A stretch of DNA of 64,000 nucleotides from positions 16,199,043 to 16,263,042 of the forward strand of contig CM077822.1 in the NCBI GenBank assembly GCA_039720395.1. Reading direction: 5' to 3'. A program made the position numbers and the translations under genes. Below the pieces are notes generated by a model, which saw only the letters and a list, made by a program, of their open reading frames with translations, was not told the origin of the DNA and did not search any database. The first letter of the stretch is position 1. Each line of letters opens with the position of its first letter. Origin of the DNA: Liquidambar formosana. Taxonomy: Eukaryota; Streptophyta; Magnoliopsida; Saxifragales; Altingiaceae. This document shows positions 1 to 11,500 of this stretch, piece after piece.

Positions 1-1087
1 ATCTTTTTTCCTTATCTTGAAAGGGGGGTTGGGGTTGGGGGGTTGAATTTTCAAATGTCCTTCAGTTTGGGACCCTCACTGGTGTCAGAACTGGGTAGCA
101 TCATTCACTTAAACTTACTCCTCCCTTCCTTTCATCATAATTATTATTGTTTTGGTTTTGTGTTGTATTCTTCAGTTTGAGCAGAGGTGTCACATAGATG
201 CCATATGATAATTAGTTGTCCATGCTTACATAAATCCAGTACAATTTTCCAGCAGCCCCAGCACGATTTTCCAGAGTCCATGTCCATTCTGATTACACTC
301 GTGTGTAATATTTCTACAGACATTACTTTAATACATTTCACATGGTCATTTCCTTTCTATATCATCTCTCCATTGTGTTTAATAACTAAATCACAAATCA
401 TTGTTCTTGGTGATGCTCTTTGGTTATTATGCATTCGATTCTCTTCTTCTTGTGGGGGTGCTTTGAGTAAATGTTATTTCTACTGCAAACAGAACCATGC
501 AATTCCATTGGAAATCATAGCAAGCCAGTCAAATTTTATCCTGGGGGTGAATCTAAGCCAACTTCTTACTGTAGTCTGTTCTATTAAAGGGAGCCTATAA
601 AATTTGTTTTGGTTTCTCCTAGTGCAAGGCATATTCCTATTTATACGTTATGCATTCTACAGAGTCATGGAACATATTATTTCTTGTAATTTTTATTTAT
701 TGTTTTAAAATGTCCTTATTAGTGGCAGACATGAGCCTTTACTGCAAAATTTTTCTACTGAGTAATCTTGAACTTTTCTGTGGTGGTTCATCAGACTCTT
801 GTGCTTATTCTTTTAAGTGGCCTAAAAATGAGGTTCCTTAGCTTGAACACCAACTTCGCCTAATAGATGACCATTTCCTACCAAAAAAAGGACAAAAATT
901 TTCCTCCTTATTACTTGTATATTCATGATTTACTTGATGTAAGGGGTATGCATATATACCATTCAACACTTTTGTAAGCATGAAGTGTGGCATTATGGTA
1001 AGTAAGTATTTTTGTTTGATACTTTTGCTAGACTTAATATGTCAGACTTTGTCTTGACTCATGTCCCAACTTTTTTTGTTTGCAGAC
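1..1087. other. non-coding DNA left of first TRIM
   Basis: No exon, RNA gene or repeat with definable ends was recognised here. The stretch is A/T-rich with short, unconvincing ORFs on both strands. Because the lipase gene to the right begins mid-domain, this is probably part of a long intron of that gene. The upstream lipase-domain exon expected just before the GHSLGG exon was looked for and not found here. Confidence 0.5.
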
Positions 1088-1398
1088 TCTTGGGAAGTCC
1101 CACATCCCACATTGCCTAAAAATTGAGTTTGTTATGGTTTTATGTACCTATTTGGGCTCTCCACCTAAAAGCTTAGAATTTTAGGTTGGGAACTTAACAT
1201 GATATCAAAGCCTATATTTGTCGTTGTCATTCTTGGGCCCGTTCCATTAGTGAGCCCATCATTGGCGTCCACGTGATAGGCCCGTTGTTGTGCTCTTAGG
1301 CTTGCACGTGAGGGGAAGTGTTGGGGAGTCCCACATCCCACATCGTTTAAATATTGAGTTTGTTATGGCTTTAGCTCTTTTAGGTTGGGAACTTTACA
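1088..1398 (+). mobile_element. TRIM retrotransposon 1 (about 311 bp)
   Basis: Two direct repeats start with TCTTGGGAAGTCCCACATC (1088-1199) and TGTTGGGGAGTCCCACATC (1319-1398). The second has an internal deletion of about 30 bp. Directly after the first lies TGATATCAAAGC, a decayed match to the initiator-tRNA-Met primer binding site (TGGTATCAGAGC). A purine-rich tract precedes the second repeat. The flanking pentamers CAGAC and CAAAC match at four of five positions and are probably the target duplication. There is no coding capacity. The 5S-like internal promoter of Cassandra TRIMs was not seen. Confidence 0.85.
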
Positions 1399-2449
1399 CA
1401 AACTATGCTCGAAAATGTTTTATGTTAGTTTTATTGTGATTGGCATGTTACATTTACATGGTGAACTTAATCACATCATAATAGATATAAGGCTTGAGTT
1501 TGTCAAATTTGATGTTCTTGTGTGGGGTATTAGGAAGGTAGCACTTTTGAATAGGTTGATATTATGCGTCCACAAACTGTCATCTATATAATATGCACTT
1601 ACGCTAATGAAGTAAAGATTTGGGAAAAAGTCATATTATTCCAGGTTAATCGATAGTTATATTTTTTTAAAGCCTTTTTTCTTGACATCCTCCTATACTG
1701 ATCTGAATCATGGTGATTCAATAATATGTTACTGGTGAAATGTGGGGCATTAATAAAATAGCTGAGTTAAATGCATCGTACATTCGTACATTATCTAAGA
1801 CCTCCAAGTCCCTCTTTTTTTGGAAATTTCGAAGTGTTGCATCATGCTATTTTCTTTATAATAATGGGTTATATTTCCATACCCCAATGACGACCGGAGT
1901 TTCTTTATGAATGACACTGAGATTGTCGGAAGATGAATCATGAACTGACTATTTGAAGGTAATGGTGAAAGTGTTAAGAATATTAAGGAGCCAATACTAT
2001 TTTAAACTTTGGTAAAATTATAGTGCATTTATGCTATTTCTAGACCAAGCTAACACAATAGAATGATTTGTAGTGAGTATGACCTAGATGATTCAACAAA
2101 ATGTGTACATTTTCATCCAATTATTGGTATTATCTAATTTTCCATTATTGCAGTATGGCCATGTTTGATTTTACTCAATCTTAGTGTTCAACTCTTCCAA
2201 ATACTCTATTATTGGTTGTCCCTTTATTTTTTATAGAATCCCTAATGTAAGCATATTAGTCATTTGATTGCTTTTAGTTATAGTCTTCATCGTTCTCTTC
2301 ATGCAACTTATTTGATTGGGTATTCAATCTAAGCATTCTAAATAATTAAATTCATTTCTTTGGTTGAAAAATTCTATATATATGCATTTATGTCGTGAAA
2401 TATGATATTGTTTGTTGACAAAGCACAAGCTGAATGTGTTTTGTGGCAG

Positions 2450-2563
2450 AGATGACGGTGCTGAGACACAGCTCAAATGGCATGTTTTTGTCACTGGACA
2501 TAGTTTAGGTGGTGCATTAGCTACCCTTCTTGCTCTTGAACTTTCGTCAAGTCAATTAGCAAA
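2450..2563 (+). CDS. HIL1: lipase exon with GHSLGG nucleophile elbow
   Basis: The acceptor is TGTGGCAG and the donor GTGAGT at 2564. The exon carries the active-site serine in GHSLGGALATLLALE. It ends with two bases of a Lys codon completed by the G at 3767. A start two bases later, after CAGAG, would break the phase with the preceding residue pattern. Confidence 0.88.
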
Positions 2564-5500
2564 GTGAGTTCTTTCTATCTCAACACAATATAGTTATTCT
2601 CCTTACCATTATGTTAATGCACGCGTGTGCACATGCAAAGCATTGACGTTGAAGGCTTCAACTAAAGCTTATGGCGGCTATCCTTTTTTCTTCTGCATTC
2701 ATCTCAATCTTGCTAAATTTTTTTTCATCTTTCACCTTGTTAAATTGTCTAGGCTAGTTACATTTTCTTTGAAGTTAAATGACATCTTCCTGCCAGTTCG
2801 TGATGTTATGTGTACCCTAATCTTAGGCACATATGCACAGTGGACCAACAATTACTGTGCATTTCTGCTCATGTAATAGGATACATAACATTAATAGTAA
2901 CTCTAACTATATGTGTATATATATATGTATGTATATGTGATGCGTAAGAATGTCAACAGCTATGTTGGGAAGTATACTACATCCCATATCGGTTTAATAT
3001 AAAATTTGATATGGCTTCATATACCTGTTTGGGCCCTCCACTTAAAAGCTTAAGCTTTTAGGTTTAAAACTTAACATGGTATTAGAGCATGCCGATCTTG
3101 GCCCGTTTTGCTCATGAACCCATCTTTATTGTCCAAGTGACAGGCCCATTCTTGTCTTGTTAGGCCTGCACCTGAGGGAGGTGTTGGAAAGTATACCACA
3201 TCCCACATCGTTTAAATATTGAATTTGACATGGCTTCATATACAAATTTGGGCCCTCCAGGTAAAAGCTTAGGCTATTAGGTTGGAAACTTAACAGGCTT
3301 GAATATTTGATCCATGTTTAAGATTCCAAACTATCATACAATCTATAAAGTTTTATTTGATGATTTTTAAATTTTATTTTCTCAAACTCTTAACAAAATT
3401 GAAAGATGTATCTTCCAATTTTCCTTTTCTTTTTCCAACAATATTTAACTTGAAATAGAATGAAATTGAGGGAAGAGAGTGAGTGTGGTGGGGATGGGCC
3501 ATATGCGTGAGAGAGATTGGGGTGGGGTTGGAGGAATTCATGGAGGTGGATTGGATTCTGGAGAGAGAGCCCCTCAATTTGACATTCATTATATGATTAG
3601 AAGGTCCTGAGGACTATTTTATGGTAGTAACATAAAACTTAGTGTGTTACTAATTGTTTATCTATTACTGGTATGTGAGTCAATGTGACTAACGTCAGTT
3701 AAAATATAGATTTAAATATATTATATAAAATATAGACTAATTGTTCTATTCTTCTGTGTTTTTTAGGCGTGGAGCAATTTCTGTGACTATGTATAACTTT
3801 GGATCTCCTAGAGTTGGGAACAAAAGATTTGCAGACGTTTACAATGAGGTAATTTACAGTTGTAATTTTCTTACTGTTTGTGAATTTCCTTTTGGATTTT
3901 CTCTTTGTGTCTTGGACAATAGAATGCCTGTTTGGTTGATGTTTACTTCAATACTTTCACTTGCAGAAAGTCAAAGATAGCTGGAGGCTTGTAAACCACA
4001 GAGACATCATACCAACAGTCCCACGTTTGATGGGTTATTGTCATGTAGCTCAACCTATTTATCTAGCTACTGGAGATCTAAGCGATGCCTTGGTGAGTAG
4101 TTTGTCAGAGAAAGTAAAACCTCTTCTCTTAATATTTACGTGGGGTAAAATCTGAACAGGATACATGGCAGTCCTCACTAGTTTCCATAATTATGTTTCT
4201 GAATGTGAGTTCAAATATTGACTTGGCTAATTGACCTGATCATAAGTAACTTCGCTACTGACTCACTCACTCAGATATGGATTTCACTTCGGAGAATGAC
4301 TTAACTGGCCTTGTCTACTTGATAATTTTTTAGCTGCTTTACAAGTTCCTGCTAGTATTCTTTTGAAACAGGAAACATATATTTCCCTTTGAACAATTTA
4401 GAAGCCATCCAAAAATATGTTTCTTAAACATTATTACCAATAAAATAAATAGGAGAGTCTCAGGTTTATATTACCCAATTAGAATAAACCAAACAGATAA
4501 AGTAAACCGATACATACCCAATTATTTGGGCTTCCTGTTGAACCCCTTTGTGCCTGTATGAATCTTTTTTACTCCATAGCCAATTTTCCATTTTAGATTA
4601 TTAAATCAAAGGGCGCTTTTATATAATTGATTGTCCCCAAATTGGAAAACTAGGTGGGGAGTATTGGTTAGTACGGTCCAGGGGGCCTAGTCATACCATC
4701 CGCAAAAACCCACCACCTACTGCCAAGTACTCCTCTTGAGTTTATAAAATGTTATTGGTGGAAAAAATGTGAATGGAAGATCCCATTAAATTGAATTGAA
4801 CTGAATTGGGTCCATGAATCTTGGCAACAAAAGTCCCATAAATGTTGCTGTGATGGGTGAGGCTAGCATAAATCAAGACAGGAGGTTAATGATTTATAAT
4901 GATGGCTTTGAATCTGCATGGGGTAACCAAAAGCCATGCACAGTTTTGGATAACCAATGGATAGTGGTGGGCCATAATGATAAGTTGCTGGAGACTTTAA
5001 CACATGGAAATGCTTTAAAGGAAGTTGGGTCAATTGGTTATGGGCCTGCCACTAATGGGCCTGTTATGGGGAAATTCAAGGAAAAGACGAGGAGTGGGCC
5101 TCTTTATATTAATTCAGTGAAAAGTTGGGATATTGGGCCTTCAAGTATTGGGTTGGATGGTTTGATTAGGCGTAACAAATCAGAAGACGATTTGAGGAGG
5201 GTTGGGTATATCAAAACCGATGGAGGTCCAGGTCTTGGCTATTCTAATGTGGTTCCTATAGTTAGGGCTTTCTCATCTCTCGCTCAGGTGAAAGGCGACG
5301 CAGTGCAAGCCAAGATTGTCGACAGGCCAAGTAGTGAGGCAACGACTCAGATGCCAGCTTTCGATGATTCTGGAGAAGGAAGGAAGTTGGCTAGCTGCTT
5401 AATTGTTGATGATGGTGCATCATTAACAAGGAATATTCAGAGGAAGGATGTGATAGCAGATGAGTTGGATCAGTCAATTTTCTATCTTGATGGGGACATC

Positions 5501-8500
5501 AGCAAGGGAAGGTTTCAAAGGGAGATTGAGGAGGTTGAAGAGGGCATATTACAAAGGAATCAAGGAAAATGGTTTGAATCCAGCAGCATCAATTCTGGGG
5601 AGGAGTCTTCGGACGATGGTTCTTCTCTTGTGTCTGATTCCGAAGGTCCAATGGTTGCAGATTCTTTTGATGGGATCCAAGAGTTGTTTGAAAGGGAGGT
5701 ACACAATTCTGATGCTTCTTCTGTTCACTATCGTGAGGTATGTAATTCTTCTATGCATAATACTCCATGTGAAACTCATTCTTTAAAGCACTTTTTGGTT
5801 GACAAATCATCTGGGAGGGGTATCATTGTTTTGCATTCAATGGAGGGGTGCAATGTGGTTTCCCAGTCCAATTCTTCCTTTTCTTTTGATGTCATCTCTT
5901 TTGGGAATGGGGTGGTCCAAACACACAATTATGAGATCAGCCATGATTCTGCGCGTTCCAAATTAGCTTCTAATAATGTACAGGATTGCCAGAAGGATGA
6001 TCTTGACAGGGGTTTTGATCTTGATAAATTACCAAATATAAGTGATGTTCTGGGTAATAATTTCCCAGAGAGTTCTCAGTTGAGTGGAGGGAACGGACAA
6101 AGGGAGGATAAGGGGAATGCTGATGAGTGCTTGCCAGAGGGTGAGCAGGGGGAAAGAGAGTGGGGGAAAGAGTTTTCTTTTGAACTTAATGATGAGGGCT
6201 AGACTAATTTGAGGAATTTTCTTGGGAAAATGAATTTGACTCTTATTAGAAAGAGGGAGGGGTAGGAATAAAAAGAGGGTGTTTAATAAGGGAGGTGGGG
6301 GAAGTGATATAGGCAATAGAAAAGAAATAATCGGGGGCAGAGGTGTTAGGGAGTTAAAAAGTCTACAGTTTAGTGTGATTATGGGGAATCTTGTGGCAGG
6401 AAAGGGTATGGGGTTAGTAATAAGTTTTAATGAAGATTCTTACTTGGAATGTAAGGGGATTAGGTTCGAGAAGGAAGAGGGGTTTGATTAAGGATCTTTT
6501 AGTTAAAGAGAGTCCGGATATAGTCATGTTACAAGAGACAAAGTTGGAGAAAGTGGATGGGAAATTAGTTAAAAGTGTGTGGGGATTTAGGTTTAAGGAT
6601 TGGGTTACCTTACCTTCGGTGGGCAGATCTAAAGGTATTTTAGTCATCTAGGATAATAGAGTGGTTTCAAGCACTGAATTGGTTTTGGGAATATTCTCTG
6701 TGTCTGTTAAATTCAAGGGGTTGGATGGATTTGAATGGTGGTTGTCTAGAGTGTATGGTCCGAATAATCCCCATCTACGGTCTTAGTTCTGGGATGAACT
6801 TTTTGATCTTTGTGGGCTGTGTTCTCCAGTTTGGTGCTTGGGGGGGGGGGGGGGGGGGGGGATTTTAACGTTATTAGGGTGATCTCAGAGAAGCTCAATG
6901 GCGTTAGAGTTACATCTAGCATGAGGAAGTTTGATGAATTCATTAGAGAATGCAATCTTAGAGATCCTCCTTTGTTAAATGCTAGTTTTACTTGGTCTAA
7001 TATGCAGGAAAGGCTTGCTTGCACTAGAATTGATGGATTCCTTTTCTCTTGTGAGTGCGAGGAGCATTTTCTTCAGATTAGGCAAGTGGTTTTGGCTAGA
7101 GTGACTTCCGATCATTGTCCATTAGTTTTGGAGAGTTGTTCTATAAAGTGGGGTCCGACTCCGTTTAGGTTTGAGAATATGTGGTTAAATCATCACCAAT
7201 TTAGGAGTTTTTTTTGAATCTTGGTGGGCAGAGGGTGCTGTACAAGGTTGGGAGGGTTTTAAGTTTATGAAAAAGCTTAATTTTGTGAAGCAAAAAGTTA
7301 AAGTGTGGAATAAGGAGGTTTTTGGTGATATTGGGGAGATTAAAGGCTCCATTGTTAAGAGGATTAATGAACTCGATGCTGTGGAGATGGGTGGGTTTCT
7401 AGAGAATAGGTTAAGGGTTGAGAGAGGTGAGTTAAAGAATAAATTGCAAGAGATTTTATTTAAGGAGGAGGTTATGTGGAGTCAAAAATCCAAATTTAAG
7501 TGGTTAAAGGAAGGAGATAATAATTCAAAGTTCTTTCATATGGTTGCAAATGGGAAAAGAAAGAAAAGTTTTGTAAAGCAATTAGTCAATGTTGATGGGG
7601 AATTGCTGGAAGATGAATCTCGTATTATTAGTGAGGTGTTTAATTTTTTCTCTAAGTTGTACTCTTCAGATGGGGTGGAGAGGCCCGTTGTCCTGGGTTT
7701 GGGGTGGAGTCCAATTAATGATGTGCAGGCATTATGGTTAGAGCATCCTTTTGAATTAGAAGAGATTAGAGGTGCTGTTTTTTATTGCAGTAGGGACAAG
7801 TCACTGGGTCCGGATGGTTTCACGTTGGCAGTTTTCGAGGATTGTTGGGAGGTAATTAAGGATGACTTGTTGAAAGTGTTTTTGGAGTTCTATGAGAATG
7901 GGATTTTGAATGCGTGCACGAATGCTTCTTTTATTTGTTTGATTCCCAAAAAAGAGAGGTCTTTAAATTTGAAAGATTTTAGACCCATTAGCTTGGTTAC
8001 TTCTCTTTATAAGATTTTAGCTAAAGTATTGGCTAATAGGCTGAGGGAGGTGCTTAGTGCAACTATTTCTAGTTCCAGTGTGCTTTTGTCAAAGGACGTC
8101 AAATCTTGGATGCAATGTTAGTGGCTAATGAGGCAGTGGATGATTATAGGGTTAGGGGTTTAGAGGGTTTCCTTTTCAAGATAGATTTTGAAAAAGCTTA
8201 TGACCATGTAGATTAGGATTTCTTGGATTTTGTACTTGAGAGGAAGGGTTTTGGCGACAGATGGAGGGGGTGAATTATGGGTTGCTTGGCATTGGTTAAC
8301 TTGGCTGTGCTATTGAATGGGAAACCTGGGAGGGTCTTCAAGGCATCTAGGGGATTGAGGCAAGGAGATCCTCTGTCTCCTTTCTTATTTACTTTGGTGG
8401 TGGATGTTTTGAGTAGGTTAGTGGATAAAGCTAAGGAGTGCAATGTGCTTGAAGGGTTTGCTATTGGGAGGGATAAAGTTTCGGTTACACATTTGCAGTT

Positions 8501-11500
8501 TGCTGATGATACTCTCTTTTTTGTATCTGGCAATGAGCATAATCTTAGTAATTTGAGATATATTTTACAAATTTTTGAGTTGGTGTCTGGGTTGAAGGTG
8601 AATATGGGGAAAAGTTCTTTAGCTGGGGTGAATTGTTCTCAAGATAAATTAGGTAGGTTAGCCAAGGAGATTGGGTTTTCATTAGAGAGTTGGCCAATGA
8701 AGTATTTAGGATTGCCCCTGGGAGGGGATCCAAGACATACTAACTTTTGGCAAGCGGTTATTGATAAGGTTGGAAAGAGTTTGGATGGTTGGAAGAGGGC
8801 TTTGATTTCAAAGGGAGAGAGATTGGTTTTAGTTCAGTCTGTATTGGCTAGTATTCCTATTTATTATTTGTCTCTTTTTAAGATTCCTATGGGAGTGGCT
8901 TTGAGAATTGAAAATTTGATGAGAGATTTTTTATGGGAAGGCAGGGGGGAAAGGAAAGAAGGATCATTTGGTTAGTTGGGAGGTGGTGTCTAGATCTAAG
9001 AGTAAAGGGAGGCTTGGTTTGGGAAATATTAGTTCCAGGAATATTGCTTTATCGGGTAAATGGCTCTAGAGATTTCCACTAGAGAGGGATTCTTTATGGC
9101 ACTTGGTCATCAAAAGCAAATATGGCTTTTAGAATAATGGCTGGGATTCTGGTGTTGGTGTGAGGATTTCTATCTGGAGCCCATGGAGGTCCATCATTAA
9201 AGGATTGCCATTGTTTTTGGAACATATTGCTCTAGTGGTGGGGAATGGGGAAAGGATTCATTTTTGGGAAGATTCTTGGAGAGATGAGTGCCCTTTCTCA
9301 GCTCGTTTTCCTCAATTGTATAATCTTTCTTATGCTCATGGTTTTTCTATTCATAGTTTGGTTGTTTCGTCCTCGGTGCCTATTGGATGTGATTTTCATT
9401 TTTTCAGAAATCTTAATGATAGAGAGTTGGTTGAGTTTTCCTCCTTGTTATCAGTTCTTGATGGTGTCACTCTTAGTTCTTGGAAGTTGGATAAGAGAAG
9501 TTGGGTTCCTTGTTCCTTCGGAGTTTTTTCATGTAAATCTTTTTTGGATGTTATTCTTGATAGCCCTGCTTTGTCCTTTTTTCCTCCTTCTAAGATGATT
9601 TGGAAATCAAAGGTTCCTTTAAAAGTTGAGTTTTTGCATGGACTGTTGCTCATGGAAGGATTAATACAAATGATATGTGGCAGAAAAGAAAACCCACGTT
9701 TTGTTTATCACCCCAATGGTGTTGTATGTGTAGAAGAGCATTTGAGAGCTTGGACCATTTGTTTTTGCACTGCGATGTGGCTTTTTCGATGTAGCTGTCT
9801 TTGTTTCAGCTGACTGGGATTGGTTGGGTTCCTCCGGCTTCTTGTGCTGATTTGCTAGTGATTGACTATGGTGGTTTTGGTAGGAGTTCTAAGGGGGTGG
9901 TGTTGTGGAGATGTGTGGTTCTTACTATCTTTTGGGTTTTGTGGTTAGAAAGAAACGCAAGGATATTTGACAGCAAGGTAGAGCAGAGCGGGATTCTTTG
10001 GGAGAGGGTGGTTTTCTTAGCCTCCTTTTGGGTTTCAGTTTCTAAAGAATTTTGTGGAGTCCCTTTATCCCTTATTTCTTATGATTGGTTAGCGGCGTGT
10101 GGGATGTAGGATTGTTGCTGTTTTTCTGTTTTCTTTTCTTTTTTCTGTGGACTCCTCGTCCTCTTGTACATTCTCCTTCTCTATTAATAATATTTTTCGT
10201 TGCCTATCAAAAAAAAAAAAAAAAAAAAAAAGAAGTCCCATAAATGTCTACAGTTTCTATACTGGAGACTGGTCTTCCGTTGTGTATAACTAATGGAAAT
10301 CATCTTTGAGTTGTAGACAACAACAAAAGACACAATCAACTATACATTATTTTTTCAAATTATCTAATAAATGCAGCTACTTATAAACTAATAGCATACT
10401 ATTTCAGGAAAATTTGGAGCTTTTGGGAGACGGTTATCATGGTGATGTTATTGGGGAGGCTACACCAGATGTTCTTGTTAGTGAATTTGTATGTTTCTTG
10501 TCTTCAAACTTATATAAGCATTTGTATTCCTATAAATGTTTATTGAAATGTTGATATATCCATTGAATGCATACATTCAGTATGATATATTATATCACTA
10601 TTTCAATTGTCAAAATGTCTGTTGACAGATTGGGTTAGTTACCTAGGTAGCATTGATAATTCTGATATTGGCGCAATGCAATTACTATGTTATCAATATT
10701 ATTTCGGCATATCAAGATATCTATTGATGTTTTTAAATGATATGTATTTCATTGGTTTTTATGCCAGTCTCATATGTTCATTGTTGAAGTTAAATTAAAT
10801 ATTATTGTGTCATTTTTAATAGTATATTGAAAACTAATATCTTCATTGGCGTTTGTTTCATTTTTTGAGTCTCTTTAATTTTTTTTCCCTATTTGATGTC
10901 AATATCAACAGTTTTTCCTTTCCATTTAGATGAATTCATTCTCTATATCTTTGCTTCTTACCTATTTTTTTATTTTTTATTTATTTAGTTCGTGTGGAAA
11001 ATGAGGGATGTAAAACATTATTAATTACAAATAAGTGTACGTGGTAGAAATTCCTAGTCTCCAAATATGAGTGCTCATGTTGATTATTAAATTCTAGTTA
11101 TGAGTTATAGCAAAGATCAACTATTAAAACAAAGAGCATTATGAAATTCATTTATAATGAGAATCTTCGAAATTCTTGTCTTTGTTATTGATTAGAATGT
11201 AGTAAACTGTAAACCTCCTCGCCATGTTATAGATGTATTTTGTTATCATACTATCTCGGGAGGTAGGGGAGTCCAAAATCCAACACAACAGGCCAGTATA
11301 CAAGTTTGAAACTCATACCCACTCAAAAGGCTTAAGCTCATTGGTGGTCATGGTGACCATTCATTGTATATTAAGCCACATGATTTCTTTTCTTCCAATG
11401 TGGGACAAAACCATTGCTGAACCTCAACAATCTCTCCCTTCATGTGTGAATAACATCAGTTTCAACATCCCTCAAGTGTGATCCACTGCTCTTCTAGTAG

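Larger units (their letters stand above)
4846..10232 (+). mobile_element. LINE 1: 5'-truncated plant L1-type retrotransposon in a lipase intron
   Basis: A non-LTR retrotransposon of about 5.4 kb bounded by the perfect 15-bp duplication AAGTCCCATAAATGT at 4831-4845 and 10233-10247. The 3' end is a poly(A) tail (about 10209-10231). It contains the end of an ORF1, an apurinic-type endonuclease, a reverse transcriptase and a C-terminal zinc-finger segment. Unlike LINE 2 it has no RNase H. The 5' end enters directly into ORF1 sequence, so it is truncated. It lies in sense orientation within the third lipase intron (4093-10407) and is disrupted by stops and frameshifts. Confidence 0.95.

Noticed and set aside
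1088..3295. Cassandra-type TRIM with 5S rRNA promoter
   Set aside because: LTR starts are similar, but no 5S A-box/C-box sequence was seen.
6746..7024. Minus-strand ORF with poly-Pro across the G22 tract
   Set aside because: Shadow of the LINE endonuclease; proline run comes only from the homopolymer.
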